Assembly: GCA_017744365.1 (NCBI GenBank)
Contig: JAGIBL010000001.1
Coordinates: 1,051,416-1,115,415 of the forward strand
Source: Nocardioidaceae bacterium
GTDB lineage: Bacteria > Actinomycetota > Actinomycetes > Propionibacteriales > Nocardioidaceae
DNA: 64,000 bases
Direction: 5' to 3'
The first letter of the stretch is position 1, and the number at the start of each line of letters is the position of its first letter. The notes below the pieces were generated by a model. It was not told where the DNA came from, ran no database searches, and saw only the letters and a program-made list of their open reading frames with translations. Shown here piece by piece: positions 1 to 10,083 of the stretch. Position numbers and translations under genes: made by a program.

Positions 1-303
<303 letters not shown>

Positions 304-307
304 CGAC

Positions 308-1498
308 GTGGCGGGGATCGACTCTCTGGGTGACCTGACCGGCAAGCGCGTCCTGGTCCGCTCGGACCTGAACGTGCCGCTGGACGGCACCCTGATCACG
401 GACGACGGCCGCATCCGGGCGTCTCTGCCGACGATCCAGGCGCTCGCCGCGAAGGGCGCCCGGGTCGTGGTGATGGCCCATCTCGGCCGTCCCCAGGGCG
501 AGCCGGACCCGGCGTACTCGCTGGCCCCGGTGGCCGCGCGTCTCGCCGAGCTGCTCGGCTCGCCGGTCGCCTTCGCCACCGACACCGTGGGCGCCTCGGC
601 GACCGAGACCGTCGCCGGGCTCGGGGACGGCGAGGTCGCGCTGCTGGAGAACGTCCGGTTCAATGCCGGGGAGACCAGCAAGGACGACGCCGAGCGCGGT
701 GCCTTCGCCGACCAGCTGGCCGCCCTCGGCGACGCCTTCGTCAGCGACGGCTTCGGCGTGGTGCACCGCAAGCAGGCTTCGGTGTACGACGTCGCGCAGC
801 GGTTGCCGCACGCCATGGGCGGCCTGGTCGCAGCCGAGATCGAGGTGCTCACCCAGCTCACCGAGCGTCCCGAACGCCCGTACGCCGTCGTGCTCGGCGG
901 CTCGAAGGTCTCCGACAAGCTCGGCGTGATCGACAACCTGCTCGGCAAGGCCGACAAGCTGCTCATCGGCGGCGGGATGCTGTTCACCTTCCTCAAGGCC
1001 CAGGGCAAGGAGATCGGTGCCTCGTTGCTCGAGGAGGATCAGGTTCAGACCTGCGCCGACTACCTGGCGCGTGCCGCGAACCAGGGCGTGGAGCTGATCT
1101 TGCCGACCGACATCGTGGTCGCGGACAAGTTCGGCGACGAGGCCTCCGCCCAGGTGGTCCCGGCCGACGCGATCCCGGCGGACAAGGTCGGACTGGACAT
1201 CGGGCCCGAGTCGGGCAAGGCGTTCGCGGCGGCGCTCGCGGACGCACGCACCGTCTTCTGGAACGGCCCGATGGGCGTCTTCGAGCAGGCCGCGTTCGCC
1301 GAGGGCACCCGCGCGGTCGCGCAGGCGCTCACCGAGATCGACGGCCTGTCCGTGGTGGGCGGGGGAGACTCGGCCGCCGCGGTGCGCCAGCTCGGCTTCG
1401 ACGAGTCCGCCTTCGGGCACATCTCCACCGGCGGCGGCGCGTCGCTGGAGTACCTCGAGGGCAAGACCCTCCCGGGCATCGACGTACTGAAGGACTGA
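308..1498 (+). CDS. pgk: Phosphoglycerate kinase
   Basis: 396 aa, normal length for bacterial PGK; transfers phosphate from 1,3-bisphosphoglycerate to ADP. Visible signatures: RSDLNVPL (residues 18-25), HLGRP (58-62) for substrate binding, GGSKVSDK in mid protein, and GGGDSAAAV (from 351) in the nucleotide-binding lobe. The GTG start at 308 lies 4 nt after the gap stop and gives the standard N-terminus. The tpiA gene starts 3 nt after the stop, so translational coupling is likely. Confidence 0.98.
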   Translation: MAGIDSLGDLTGKRVLVRSDLNVPLDGTLITDDGRIRASLPTIQALAAKGARVVVMAHLGRPQGEPDPAYSLAPVAARLAELLGSPVAFATDTVGASATETVAGLGDGEVALLENVRFNAGETSKDDAERGAFADQLAALGDAFVSDGFGVVHRKQASVYDVAQRLPHAMGGLVAAEIEVLTQLTERPERPYAVVLGGSKVSDKLGVIDNLLGKADKLLIGGGMLFTFLKAQGKEIGASLLEEDQVQTCADYLARAANQGVELILPTDIVVADKFGDEASAQVVPADAIPADKVGLDIGPESGKAFAAALADARTVFWNGPMGVFEQAAFAEGTRAVAQALTEIDGLSVVGGGDSAAAVRQLGFDESAFGHISTGGGASLEYLEGKTLPGIDVLKD

Positions 1499-1501
1499 GC
1501 C

Positions 1502-2296
1502 GTGGCGCAGACTCGCACCCCGCTGATGGCGGGGAACTGGAAGATGAACCTCAACCACCTCGAGGCGGTGCACCTCGTGCAGAAGCTGGCGCTCGCGCTG
1601 GCGGACAAGAAGCACGACTTCAGCCGCGTCGAGGTGGCGGTGGTGCCGCCGTTCACCGACCTGCGCTCGGTGCAGACCCTGGTCGACGGCGACCGGCTGC
1701 AGATCCGGTACGGCGCCCAGGACGTCTCGGTGCACGACAACGGCGCCTACACCGGGGAGATCTCGGCCGCGATGCTGGCCAAGCTCGGCTGCTCGTACGT
1801 CGTGGTCGGGCACTCGGAGCGTCGTGAGTACCACGGCGAGGACGACGCGCTGGTCAACGCCAAGGCGAAGAAGGCGCTGGCGGGCGGGATGACCCCGATC
1901 GTCTGCGTCGGCGAGGGCCTGGAGATCCGGCAGGCCGGCGAGCACGTCAGCCACTGCGTGACCCAGACCGACGGCTCGCTGGCCGGGTTCACGGCCGCGC
2001 AGATCGCCGGCCTGGTGATCGCCTACGAGCCGGTCTGGGCGATCGGCACCGGCGAGGTGGCCACCCCCGAGGACGCCCAGGAGGTGTGCGCCGCGATCCG
2101 GGCGCGGATCGCCGAGGTGCACGGGGACGAGGCGGCCGAGAAGGTGCGCATCCTGTACGGCGGCTCGGTGAAGGCCGCGAACATCGCCGGCATCATGCGG
2201 CAGCCGGACGTGGACGGTGCCCTGGTCGGCGGTGCCAGCCTGGACCCCGACGAGTTCGGCGGCATCTGCCGGTTCTACGACATGCCGGTCCTCTGA
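1502..2296 (+). CDS. tpiA: Triose-phosphate isomerase
   Basis: 264 aa TIM-barrel enzyme interconverting dihydroxyacetone phosphate and glyceraldehyde-3-phosphate. Catalytic residues can be placed: Asn12 and Lys14 in GNWKMN, His104 in VVGHSERR, Glu176 in [11 protein letters not shown]; the phosphate-binding ILYGGSVK loop is near the C-terminus. GTG start, 3 nt after pgk. Third gene of the gap-pgk-tpiA glycolytic unit. Confidence 0.98.
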   Translation: MAQTRTPLMAGNWKMNLNHLEAVHLVQKLALALADKKHDFSRVEVAVVPPFTDLRSVQTLVDGDRLQIRYGAQDVSVHDNGAYTGEISAAMLAKLGCSYVVVGHSERREYHGEDDALVNAKAKKALAGGMTPIVCVGEGLEIRQAGEHVSHCVTQTDGSLAGFTAAQIAGLVIAYEPVWAIGTGEVATPEDAQEVCAAIRARIAEVHGDEAAEKVRILYGGSVKAANIAGIMRQPDVDGALVGGASLDPDEFGGICRFYDMPVL

Positions 2297-2313
2297 TTCT
2301 CTGGCTCGTCAGT

Positions 2314-2319
2314 TAGGAT
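2314..2319 (+). promoter_or_regulatory. -10 hexamer for a leaderless secG transcript
   Basis: TAGGAT ends 7 nt before the secG GTG at 2327. This spacing would place the transcription start on or next to the start codon, so secG probably has its own leaderless promoter in addition to any read-through from tpiA. Confidence 0.5.
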
Positions 2320-2326
2320 TCCCGCC

Positions 2327-2563
2327 GTGGTCACTGTGTTCGAGATCCTGCTCGTCATCACCAGCGCCCTGATGATCCTGCTCGTGCTGCTGCACAAGGG
2401 TCGTGGTGGTGGTCTGTCCGACATGTTCGGCGGCGGTGTCTCCAGCGGTCTCGGCGGCTCGTCGGTCGCCGAGCGCAACCTCGACCGCATCACCATCGGG
2501 ATCGGCCTGGTCTGGTTCGCGTGCGTGATCGGCCTGGGGCTGCTGCTCAAGACCGGTAGCTGA
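2327..2563 (+). CDS. secG: Preprotein translocase subunit SecG
   Basis: 78 aa, the usual SecG size. It has the family plan: a first membrane helix (about residues 2-22), a short glycine-rich cytoplasmic loop (KGRGGGLSDMFGGG), then a second helix (about 52-72). SecG is the accessory subunit of the SecYEG channel. Its place after tpiA is conserved in actinobacteria. A small CCGGCG/CGCCGG hairpin (2564-2577) follows the stop but lacks a T-tract. Confidence 0.93.
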   Translation: MVTVFEILLVITSALMILLVLLHKGRGGGLSDMFGGGVSSGLGGSSVAERNLDRITIGIGLVWFACVIGLGLLLKTGS

Positions 2564-2612
2564 CCGGCGCTCGCCGGAAACCTTTGGTGCGGTAACTCGA
2601 GAAGGAGAAGCA

Positions 2613-2972
2613 GTGGCAGGCGGAGGCAACGCGATTCGAGGCAGCCGGGTGGGCGCCGGCCCGATGGGCGAGGCGGAGCGAGGCGAGGCAGCCCCGCGCC
2701 AGAACGTCACCTACTTCTGCTCCCGGGAGCACCGGACCCTGATCGCCTTCGCGGTCGACGCGGTCGTCCCGGACAGCTGGGACTGCCCCCGCTGCGGCCT
2801 GCCGGCGTCGCTCGACTCCGAGAACCCGCCCCCGCCGACCAAGATCGAGCCCTACAAGACCCACCTCGCCTACGTGAAGGAGCGCCGCTCCGACGCCGAG
2901 GCCAAGGACATCCTCGAAGAGGCCCTCCAGACCCTCCGCGCCCGCCGCAAGTCCGGCGAGGTCATCTTCTAG
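2613..2972 (+). CDS. rbpA: RNA polymerase-binding protein RbpA
   Basis: 119 aa actinobacterial transcription factor that binds the principal sigma factor and stabilises the open promoter complex. It has the disordered N-terminal tail, the central barrel with metal-site-type residues (Cys36/His40 in YFCSREH and Cys58/Cys61 in WDCPRCG), and the C-terminal sigma-interaction helix beginning near YVKERRSDAEAKDILEEAL. GTG start preceded by a strong purine-rich ribosome site (GAGAAGGAGAAGC, just upstream of 2613). A repeat array begins directly after its stop. Confidence 0.95.
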   Translation: MAGGGNAIRGSRVGAGPMGEAERGEAAPRQNVTYFCSREHRTLIAFAVDAVVPDSWDCPRCGLPASLDSENPPPPTKIEPYKTHLAYVKERRSDAEAKDILEEALQTLRARRKSGEVIF

Positions 2973-3060
2973 CGCGAGCGGGCAGTTTGTACCCGCCTGG
3001 TCGCGCCGAGCGGGCGGTTTGTACCTCGTAGTTTGCGCTGACCGGGCAGTCGCTCGTGCC
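2973..3060 (+). repeat. Short intergenic repeat array (family 1, forward copies)
   Basis: Copies of GCGAGCGGGCAGTTTGTAC-type units: 2974-2993, 3005-3025 (one base changed) and a degenerate one at 3035-3060 beginning GCTGACCGGGCAGTC. The array starts one base after the rbpA stop. The same unit occurs in reverse orientation after the next gene (4077-4172) and again at 40457-40505. Confidence 0.75.
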
Positions 3061-3090
3061 TGTGGATTGCGATGACCGCATTCTGCGGAA

Positions 3091-4077
3091 ATGGTTCATC
3101 GTGTCCCGATGAAGTTCGCCCGTTGGCTCGACCCGGACACCCATCTGCTGAGCTCATCCTTCCCGCTGCCCCTGGACCGGCCGTTCACTGCCGCAGAGGT
3201 GTCGACGGCCGGCATCAGCAGAGGCGGGCTGGCCGCACTGTGCACTGCCGGGTTGGTACGGCGCGTCTTCCGAGGCGTGTTCATCGCGACACAGGCACCG
3301 GATTCCGTCAGGTCCCGCGCCGCAGCGCTCCGGCTGGTGATCGGCCCTGATGTGGTCGTGACCGATAGGACCGCCGCGTGGCTCCATGGCATCCCGATCC
3401 TGCGGCGGGGATCGCACCCCATCGCTCCGCCGCTCGACACCGGCACACGCACCGACAGCAGAGTGCGGCGCGCCGGCGTCGACGGTCACCGGCGGCAGCT
3501 GCGACCGTCCGACGTCACCGTGATCGACGGCGTCCCGGTCACGACCCCGCTCCGTACGGCGTGCGACCTCGGTCGGCTGCTCTGGCGATTCGATGCGCTG
3601 GCCGCACTCGACGGCGCCCTGCGGATCGGGGTCGATCGCGAGACGTTGCTGGGCACCCTCGAGCGGTTCCGCGGGTACCGGGGCGTGCGCCAGCTGCGCG
3701 CGCTCGCGCCCCTGGCGGACGGGCGATCGGATTCACCCGGCGAGTCCGCACTGCGCCTGCACTGGTACGACGCAGGGTTGCCCCGGCCCGACCTCCAGCA
3801 CGCGGTCTACGACCACGAACGCGGACGGCTGTTCCGGCTGGACGTGCCGGCACCCGTCGTACGGTATGCGGCGGAGTACGACGGCGAGCAGTTCCACTCG
3901 GATCCGGAGGCGGTCGATCACGATCAACGCCGCCGTTCGTGGCTCCGCGACGAAGCACGCTGGGTCGTCGACGTGTTCACCAAGGACGATGTCTACGGGA
4001 CCAACACCAAGATCGTCGACCGACTCCAGGAGGGGTTCGCCCGCGCTCGTGGGTCGATGAGTACGTGGTCGCCGTAA
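3091..4077 (+). CDS. AbiEi-antitoxin-like N-terminus / DUF559 (Vsr-like endonuclease fold) protein
   Basis: 328 aa, hypothetical. The N-terminal part (about 20-100) looks like the winged-helix 'transcriptional regulator' segment found in AbiEi-type proteins (FTAAEVSTAGISRGGLAALC, RRVFRGVF). The C-terminal part (about 215-315) resembles DUF559/Vsr-like domains: GESALRLHWYDAGLPRPDLQ, then RLDVPAP, EYDGEQFH, HDQRRRSWL. No AbiEii toxin gene is adjacent, so it is an orphan. An ATG at 3109 is an alternative start; CATTCT at 3079-3084, 6 nt upstream of 3091, favours 3091. It is bounded by inverted copies of one short repeat, which is unusual. Function unknown; family assignment is from motif memory only. 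Confidence 0.75.
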   Translation: MVHRVPMKFARWLDPDTHLLSSSFPLPLDRPFTAAEVSTAGISRGGLAALCTAGLVRRVFRGVFIATQAPDSVRSRAAALRLVIGPDVVVTDRTAAWLHGIPILRRGSHPIAPPLDTGTRTDSRVRRAGVDGHRRQLRPSDVTVIDGVPVTTPLRTACDLGRLLWRFDALAALDGALRIGVDRETLLGTLERFRGYRGVRQLRALAPLADGRSDSPGESALRLHWYDAGLPRPDLQHAVYDHERGRLFRLDVPAPVVRYAAEYDGEQFHSDPEAVDHDQRRRSWLRDEARWVVDVFTKDDVYGTNTKIVDRLQEGFARARGSMSTWSP

Positions 4078-4172
4078 CTGCCCGCTCGCGCCACGACAGC
4101 ACGTACAAACTGCCCGCTCGCGCCACTACAGCGCGTACAAACTGCCCGCTCGCGCCACTACAGCGCGTGCCT
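4077..4172 (-). repeat. 32-bp tandem repeat x3 (family 1, reverse copies)
   Basis: Three consecutive 32-bp units starting at 4077, 4109 and 4141, each beginning ACTGCCCGCTCGCGCCAC and differing at only a few positions; the first two end in CGTACAA and the third diverges at its end. Read on the minus strand, the unit contains GGCGCGAGCGGGCAGTTTGTAC's core, the same motif as at 2973-3025. The array begins inside the stop codon of the upstream gene and ends on the last base of pgl, filling the whole convergent gap. Confidence 0.85.
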
Positions 4173-4882
4173 CAGAGCCCGCTCGCCGACTCGTCGTCGA
4201 GGAACCAGATCTGGTTGGCGGTGATGCCGCGGGCGGGGGTGGCGTGGACGGTTCCCTCCTCGGCGAGGGCGCGGGCTACTGCTTCCGACTTTGAGTCGCC
4301 GCTGGCGAGGAACCAGACCTCCGACGTGCGGTTCAGGGCCCCGAACGTGAGGGTGATGCGCTGGGGCGGGGGCTTGGGGGAGTCGGGGACGCCGACCGCG
4401 ATGTCGTCGACGTCCAGCTGTGGGTGGCCGGGGAACAGCGACGCGACGTGCCCGTCGGGCCCGATGCCGAGCATGACCAGATCGAACTCGTCGGCGCTCT
4501 TGTCGGTCCGGATCTCCTGCCCGTAGGCAGCCGCGGCCTCGTCGAGCCCGCGGCCCCCGTCCGAGGCCGGCATCTCGTGGACCTGGGTGGCCCCGACGAC
4601 GTCGAGGAACACGCGCCGGGCGTGGAGAGCGTTGCGATCCTCGCTCTCGGCGGGAACGAAGCGCTCGTCGCCCCACCAGAACACCACCTGGGTCCAGTCC
4701 ACGTCCGCGGCCCGGGGATGGGCGGCGATCGCGGCGTGCACCCGCTCGGCGATGGTGCCGCCGGTGAGCGCGACGTGCGGGGCGGTCCCCGCGGCCTGGT
4801 GGCGCCGTACGAGGTCCAGGAAGGTTTCGGCGACCTCGGCGGCCAGGACCTCGGCGTCGGCCAGCACCCGTACCTCGCGCAT
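4172..4882 (-). CDS. pgl: 6-phosphogluconolactonase
   Basis: 236 aa DevB/SOL-type lactonase, second step of the oxidative pentose-phosphate pathway (6-phosphogluconolactone to 6-phosphogluconate). Motifs: ALTGG (38-42), WGDERF (70-75), and LGIGPDGHVASLFPGH in mid protein, which carries the catalytic loop. The ATG at 4882 was chosen because it follows the opcA stop by 2 nt and matches the family N-terminus. Last gene of the tkt-tal-pgi-zwf-opcA-pgl unit. Confidence 0.96.
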   Translation of the reverse strand: MREVRVLADAEVLAAEVAETFLDLVRRHQAAGTAPHVALTGGTIAERVHAAIAAHPRAADVDWTQVVFWWGDERFVPAESEDRNALHARRVFLDVVGATQVHEMPASDGGRGLDEAAAAYGQEIRTDKSADEFDLVMLGIGPDGHVASLFPGHPQLDVDDIAVGVPDSPKPPPQRITLTFGALNRTSEVWFLASGDSKSEAVARALAEEGTVHATPARGITANQIWFLDDESASGL

Positions 4883-4884
4883 CG

Positions 4885-5796
4885 TCACTTCTTCCGCTCG
4901 AGCACCAGCAGCCGCTTGGCCGCCGCCTGGTAGACGTTGTCCTCGTCCAGCCGGCGCAGCTCCTCGGCGAGCAGCGCGGGCAGCTCGCGGCGGCGCAGCG
5001 CGACTGGCCGGTCCGGACGTCCGGGGGAGGCGAAGGTGGCCAGCCGGCCGTCGGTCCGGGTGATCCGGATCGGGCCCTCCTTGGTCTCCAGCACCACCTC
5101 GGTGATGCCGGGTCCGCGGGAGTTCCTGCGGTCCACCGGGACCCGCAGCCGGCCGCTGAGCCAGGCCATCAGCAGGTCCGCGCTCGGGCTGATCCGCTCG
5201 GCGGTCACCGACGCGCGCCGGACCTTCAGGGGCTGCTGGTCCAGGGCCGCGGCCAGCAGCGCCCGCCAGGGCGTGATCCGGGTCCAGGCCAGGTCCGTGT
5301 TCCCCTTCGCGTACGACGAGCACTGGGCCAGCATCGCGCCCGTCTTCGCGCGCTTGGCGCCCGCGGCATCGGTGATCCTGCGCTGGGCCAGGGCGCCGAT
5401 CGGGTCTGCGGCCGGGTCGGCGGGCGCGTCCGAGGGCCACCAGATCGCCACCGGGGAGTCGGGGAGCAGCAGCGGCAGCACCACCGACTCCGCGTGCTTG
5501 ACCACCTCGCCGTGCAGCCGGATCAGCGCGGTCTCGCCGGTCCAGGTGTCGCCGATGCCGACCTGGGCGTTCACCTGCGGCTTCCCGCGGCCATCGCCCA
5601 GGATGACCCCGAGGACGCGCGCCGGGTGCTCGCGGGAGGCCTGCCGGGCCGCAGCCAGCGCGTCGTGGGCCTCGTCCTCGTCGACCACGATGATGAGGGT
5701 CATCACCATGTCCATCGCCGGGCTGCCGGCGCGCACCCGGGCGCGGACGAACTCGGCGGCGATGCCGGAGGCGTTGGTGTCGATCAGCTCGATCAT
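4885..5796 (-). CDS. opcA: Glucose-6-phosphate dehydrogenase assembly protein OpcA
   Basis: 303 aa OpcA, a factor required for active oligomeric G6PDH in actinobacteria and cyanobacteria. N-terminal MIELIDTNASGIAAEFVRAR, WWPSDAPADPAADPIGALAQRRI in the middle and the C-terminal basic end are typical. It starts one base before the zwf stop codon region (zwf ends at 5797), so the two are tightly coupled and probably co-translated. Confidence 0.95.
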   Translation of the reverse strand: MIELIDTNASGIAAEFVRARVRAGSPAMDMVMTLIIVVDEDEAHDALAAARQASREHPARVLGVILGDGRGKPQVNAQVGIGDTWTGETALIRLHGEVVKHAESVVLPLLLPDSPVAIWWPSDAPADPAADPIGALAQRRITDAAGAKRAKTGAMLAQCSSYAKGNTDLAWTRITPWRALLAAALDQQPLKVRRASVTAERISPSADLLMAWLSGRLRVPVDRRNSRGPGITEVVLETKEGPIRITRTDGRLATFASPGRPDRPVALRRRELPALLAEELRRLDEDNVYQAAAKRLLVLERKK

Positions 5797-7356
5797 CTAG
5801 GGCCGCCTCCAGACTCGTCCGTCACGCGCCAGCATCGCGTCCGCCGAGGCCGGGCCCCAGCCGCCGGACGCGTACCCGTCAGGCCTGCCCTTGCGGGCCC
5901 AGTGGTCGAGGATCGGGTCCAGGATCTTCCAGGACTGCTCGACCTCCTCGTGCTGCGGGAACAGCGGCGGATCGCCGAGCAGGACGTCGAGGATCAGCCG
6001 CTCGTAGGCCTCCGGGGACGCCTCGGTGAAGGACCCGCCGTACGCGAAGTCCATGTTCACGTCGCGGATCTCCATCTGGGTGGCCGGCACCTTCGCGCCG
6101 AACCGGATCGTCATGCCCTCGTCGGGCTGCACCCGGATCACGATCGCGTTCTGGCCGAGCTCCTCGACGGCGGTCTTCGTGAACGGCAGGTGCGGCGCCC
6201 GCTTGAACACGACCGCGACCTCGGTGACCCGGCGGCCCAGCCGCTTGCCGGTGCGCAGGTAGAACGGGACCCCGGCCCAGCGGCGGGTGTCGACCTCGAG
6301 CTTGACCGCGGCGTAGGTCTCGGTGGTCGAGCGCGGCGAGATGCCGTCCTCCTCGCAGAAGCCGAGCACCTGCTGCCCGCCGGCCCAGCCGGGCAGGTAC
6401 TGCCCGCGCGCGGTGGCGAGGTCCAGCCGCTTCGGCAGCGTCACGGAGGAGAGCACCTTGAGCTTCTCGGCGCGCAGGCTGTCGGCGTCGAAGGAGACCG
6501 GCTCCTCCATCGCGACCAGCGCCATCAGCTGGAGCAGGTGGTTCTGGATGACGTCGCGGGCCGCGCCCACCCCGTCGTAGTAGCCGGCGCGACCGCCGAT
6601 GCCGACGTCCTCGGCCATGGTGATCTGCACGTGGTCGACGTAGTTGGCGTTCCAGACGGGCTCGAACAGGTTGTTCGCGAACCGCATCGCCAGGATGTTC
6701 TGGACGGTCTCCTTGCCCAGGTAGTGGTCGATCCGGAAGATGGCGCCGGGCGGGAACACCTGCCCGAGGATGTCGTTGAGCTCGCGGGCCGACTCCAGGT
6801 CGTGACCGAACGGCTTCTCCACGACCACCCGGCGCCAGGAGCCCGGCTCGGGCGCGGCCAGCCCGTGCTCCTTGAGCTGGCCGGCGACGTTGCCGAAGAA
6901 CGACGGCGGGATCGCCAGGTAGAAGGCGTGGTTGCCGCCGGTGCCGCGGGTCTCGTCGAGCTCCTCGATGGTCCGGCGCAGCTGGTCGAAGGCGACGTCG
7001 TCGTCGAAGTCACCGGGCACGAACCGGAAGCCCTCGGCGAGCTGGTTCCAGACCTCCTCGCGGAACTCGGTGCGCGCGTGCTGCTTGACCGAGTCGTGCA
7101 CGATCTGGGCGAAGTCCTGGTCGGCCCAGTCCCGGCGCGCGAAGCCGACCAGGCTGAACCCCGGCGGCAGCAGCCCGCGGTTGGCCAGGTCGTAGATCGC
7201 CGGCATGACCTTCTTGCGGGACAGGTCGCCGGTGACCCCGAAGAGCACCATGCCGCAGGGGCCGGCGATCCGGGGGAGGCGCCGGTCCTGCGGGTCCCGC
7301 AGCGGGTTCACGTACGACGCGGGCTCGGTCGACGGGTTTCTGGACGACGGGCTCAT
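5797..7356 (-). CDS. zwf: Glucose-6-phosphate 1-dehydrogenase
   Basis: 519 aa, normal length. Oxidises glucose-6-phosphate with NADP+ and supplies NADPH. Features: Rossmann motif GVTGDLS (40-46), EKPFG (180-184) and the active-site signature RIDHYLGKE (208-216). The ATG at 7356 overlaps the pgi stop by 4 nt (ATGA) and gives the expected N-terminus MSPSSRNP; a longer reading upstream lies inside pgi and is not credible. Confidence 0.97.
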   Translation of the reverse strand: MSPSSRNPSTEPASYVNPLRDPQDRRLPRIAGPCGMVLFGVTGDLSRKKVMPAIYDLANRGLLPPGFSLVGFARRDWADQDFAQIVHDSVKQHARTEFREEVWNQLAEGFRFVPGDFDDDVAFDQLRRTIEELDETRGTGGNHAFYLAIPPSFFGNVAGQLKEHGLAAPEPGSWRRVVVEKPFGHDLESARELNDILGQVFPPGAIFRIDHYLGKETVQNILAMRFANNLFEPVWNANYVDHVQITMAEDVGIGGRAGYYDGVGAARDVIQNHLLQLMALVAMEEPVSFDADSLRAEKLKVLSSVTLPKRLDLATARGQYLPGWAGGQQVLGFCEEDGISPRSTTETYAAVKLEVDTRRWAGVPFYLRTGKRLGRRVTEVAVVFKRAPHLPFTKTAVEELGQNAIVIRVQPDEGMTIRFGAKVPATQMEIRDVNMDFAYGGSFTEASPEAYERLILDVLLGDPPLFPQHEEVEQSWKILDPILDHWARKGRPDGYASGGWGPASADAMLARDGRVWRRP

Positions 7357-8960
7357 GCGCGGTGCTTTCGGTAGTAGGCGATCAGCGAGCGGGTCGACGG
7401 GTCCTGCTCGGCAGCCGCGGCCTCGTCCCCGGCAACCGCGGGCTCGATCTGCAGGGCCAGCTGCTTGCCGAGCTCGACCCCCCACTGGTCGAAGCTGTCG
7501 ACGCCCCAGACGGCGCCTTCGGTGAAGGTGATGTGCTCGTAGAGCGCGATCAGCTGGCCGAGCACGGACGGGGTCAGCGCCGGCGCCATGATCGAGGTCG
7601 TCGGCCGGTTCCCGGTGAAGTTCCGGTACGGCTCGCCCTCGGGAGCCTCCCGCCCGAAGGCGAGTGCCTTGGTCTGGGCGAAGAAGTTCGCGAGCAGCAG
7701 CTCGTGCACGTCCTGGCTCTGCCCGTCCTCGAGGGCGTCGCGCAGCGGGTACGCCGGGTTGGCGAACCCGATGAAATCGGCCGGGATCAGCCGGGTGCCC
7801 TGGTGGATCAGCTGGTAGAAGGCGTGCTGGCCGTTGGTGCCGGGCTCGCCCCAGAACACCTCCCCGGTGTCGTAGGTCACCGGGCTGCCGTCCGAGCGCA
7901 CGCCCTTGCCGTTGGACTCCATCGTCAGCTGCTGCAGGTACGCCGGGAACCGGTGCAGCAGCTGGGAGTAGGGGAGCACGGCGTGCGTCTGGGCGCCGAG
8001 GAAGTTGGAGTACCAGACGTTGAGCAGGCCCATCAGCATCGGCACGTTGGCCGCCGCGGGCGTGGTACGGAAGTGCTCGTCGACGGCGTGGAACCCGGCC
8101 AGGAACTCGGTGAACCGCTCAGGCCCGATCGCCACCGCCAACGAGGTGCCGATGGCCGAGTCGACCGAGTACCGGCCGCCGACCCAGTCCCAGAACCCGA
8201 AGGCGTTCGCGGGGTCGATGCCGAAGTCGGCCACCTTGTCCAGGGCCGTGGAGACCGCCACGAAATGGCGAGCAACAGCGCCCTCAGCGTGACCCAGCCC
8301 GTCCAGCAGCCAGGCACGAGCCAGCCGGGCGTTGGTCAGCGTCTCCAGGGTCCCGAAGGTCTTGCTGGAGACGATGAACAGCGTGGTCGCGGGGTCGAGG
8401 CCGGCCAGCGTGGTGGCGCAGTCGGTCGGGTCGATGTTGCTGATGAACCGGCACTCGAGCCCGTCGAGCACGTACGGCTTCAGGGCCTCGTAGGCCATCA
8501 CCGGACCGAGGTCGGAGCCGCCGATGCCGATGTTCACCACGGTGCGGATCCGCTCGCCGGTCACCCCCGTCCACGCGCCCGAGCGAACGCGGTCGGCGAA
8601 CTGGTAGATCCGGCCCAGGGTCTCGTGCACCTCGGCGACGACGTCCACGCCGTCGACGACGAGGGTGGCGTCCGCCGGGAGTCGCAGCGCGGTGTGCAGC
8701 ACCGCCCGGTCCTCGGTGACGTTGATGTGCTCGCCGGCGAACATGGCGTCCCGGCGGCCCTCCACGTCCACCGAGGCGGCCAGCGTCAGCAACGCCGCGA
8801 GCACGTCGTCGTCGACGAGGTTCTTGGACAGGTCGACGTGCAGGTCGGCGGCGTCGAAGGTCAGCCGCGTCGCGCGTGCGGGATCGGCGTCGAACCAGCC
8901 GCGCAGGTCCGGGGTGAAGCCAGTGGCGAGGTCGGCCAGCCGAGACCAGGCCGGCGTCAT
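7353..8960 (-). CDS. pgi: Glucose-6-phosphate isomerase
   Basis: 535 aa PGI, interconverting glucose-6-phosphate and fructose-6-phosphate, linking glycolysis to the pentose-phosphate operon it sits in. Signatures: [21 protein letters not shown] (phosphate loop), VGGRYS, and [18 protein letters not shown] containing the catalytic Glu/His region. Overlaps zwf by 4 nt downstream and tal by 4 nt upstream. Inclusion of pgi in the zwf operon is a useful local difference from the mycobacterial arrangement. Confidence 0.97.
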   Translation of the reverse strand: MTPAWSRLADLATGFTPDLRGWFDADPARATRLTFDAADLHVDLSKNLVDDDVLAALLTLAASVDVEGRRDAMFAGEHINVTEDRAVLHTALRLPADATLVVDGVDVVAEVHETLGRIYQFADRVRSGAWTGVTGERIRTVVNIGIGGSDLGPVMAYEALKPYVLDGLECRFISNIDPTDCATTLAGLDPATTLFIVSSKTFGTLETLTNARLARAWLLDGLGHAEGAVARHFVAVSTALDKVADFGIDPANAFGFWDWVGGRYSVDSAIGTSLAVAIGPERFTEFLAGFHAVDEHFRTTPAAANVPMLMGLLNVWYSNFLGAQTHAVLPYSQLLHRFPAYLQQLTMESNGKGVRSDGSPVTYDTGEVFWGEPGTNGQHAFYQLIHQGTRLIPADFIGFANPAYPLRDALEDGQSQDVHELLLANFFAQTKALAFGREAPEGEPYRNFTGNRPTTSIMAPALTPSVLGQLIALYEHITFTEGAVWGVDSFDQWGVELGKQLALQIEPAVAGDEAAAAEQDPSTRSLIAYYRKHRA

Positions 8961-10066
8961 GCCTGCGCCTGCTCCTGTTCCTGGGCCTGCTCCAGGCTGG
9001 TTCGGACGGTGTCGGTGAGCTCGTGCCAGGCCTTCACGAACTTCTCGACGCCCTCGCGGATCAGCACGTCGATGACGTCGTCGTAGTCGATGCCCGCCTC
9101 GGCCAGCGCTGCCATCGTCGACGCGGCGTCCTCGTAGAACGGCCGGACCCGGTCGCCGCGGATCTCGCCGTGGTCGGCGACGGCCTCGAGGGTCTTCTGC
9201 GGCATCGTGTTCACGGTGTTCTCGACGACCAGGTCGACGACGTACATGGTGTCGTCGTACTCAGGATTCTTGACGCCCGTCGAGGCCCACAGCGGCCGCT
9301 GCCGGCGCGCGCCCGCGGCCTCCAGGTCGGCCCAGCGGCCGTCGGCGAAGAACTCCTCGTAGGCCTTGTAGGCCAGCCGCGCGTTGGCGAGGCCGGCGCG
9401 CCCCTTCAGGGAGTCATCCGAGAGCCGGTTGTCGATCTCGGTGTCCACCCGGGAGACGAAGAACGAGGCGACCGAGTGGATCTTCGCGAGGTCGTGGCCG
9501 TTGGCCTGCGCCTGCTCGAGTCCGGCGACGAAGGCCTCCATGACCTCGCGGTACTGGTCGAGCCCGAAGATCAGGGTGACGTTGACGTCGATGCCCTCGG
9601 CCAGCGTGGCCGTGATCGCGGGCCATCCGGCCGGGGTCGCGGGGATCTTGATGTAGACGTTCGGCCGGTCCACTGCCTCCCAGAGGCGCTTGGCCTCGGC
9701 CACGGTGGCCTCGGTGTCGTCGGCGAGGTCGGGGGAGACCTCGATGGAGACCCGCCCGTCCACGCCGCCGGTGGCCTCCCAGGCCGGTCGCATCACGTCG
9801 CAGGCGGCGCGCACGTCGGTGGTGGTCAGCTCGAAGATCGTGCGGTGCACGTCGGCGCCGTCGGCCGCGAGCGCGCGGACCTGGTCGTCGTACCGCTCAC
9901 CGTCGGCCAGGGCGGCCTGGAAGATCGACGGGTTGGTCGTGACGCCGACCACCGAGGAGTTCTTGACGAGGTCGGCGAGGTTGCCGGTCTCCAGGCGCTC
10001 GCGGGACAGGTCGTCGAGCCAGATCGAGACCCCGGCGTCGGACAGCTGCTTCAGTCGATCGGACAT
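8957..10066 (-). CDS. tal: Transaldolase
   Basis: 369 aa, the long actinobacterial/cyanobacterial transaldolase type. Transfers a dihydroxyacetone unit in the non-oxidative pentose-phosphate pathway. TTNPSIF (43-49) and the Schiff-base lysine Lys140 in VYIKIPAT are visible. ATG at 10066, 17 nt after the tkt stop. The C-terminus is Gln/Glu/Ala-rich ([12 protein letters not shown]), a low-complexity tail of no known role. Confidence 0.96.
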   Translation of the reverse strand: MSDRLKQLSDAGVSIWLDDLSRERLETGNLADLVKNSSVVGVTTNPSIFQAALADGERYDDQVRALAADGADVHRTIFELTTTDVRAACDVMRPAWEATGGVDGRVSIEVSPDLADDTEATVAEAKRLWEAVDRPNVYIKIPATPAGWPAITATLAEGIDVNVTLIFGLDQYREVMEAFVAGLEQAQANGHDLAKIHSVASFFVSRVDTEIDNRLSDDSLKGRAGLANARLAYKAYEEFFADGRWADLEAAGARRQRPLWASTGVKNPEYDDTMYVVDLVVENTVNTMPQKTLEAVADHGEIRGDRVRPFYEDAASTMAALAEAGIDYDDVIDVLIREGVEKFVKAWHELTDTVRTSLEQAQEQEQAQA

Positions 10067-10083
10067 GAGTGACCTGCTTCCTA

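Noticed and set aside
4077-4172. CRISPR array
   Set aside because: Units are directly tandem with no unique spacers and no cas genes nearby.
2973-4172. Insertion sequence
   Set aside because: No transposase motif and no target-site duplication at the outer edges.
5494-9086. Long plus-strand frames opposite opcA, zwf and pgi
   Set aside because: Composition-driven antisense frames; no domain and the opposite strand carries clear enzymes.
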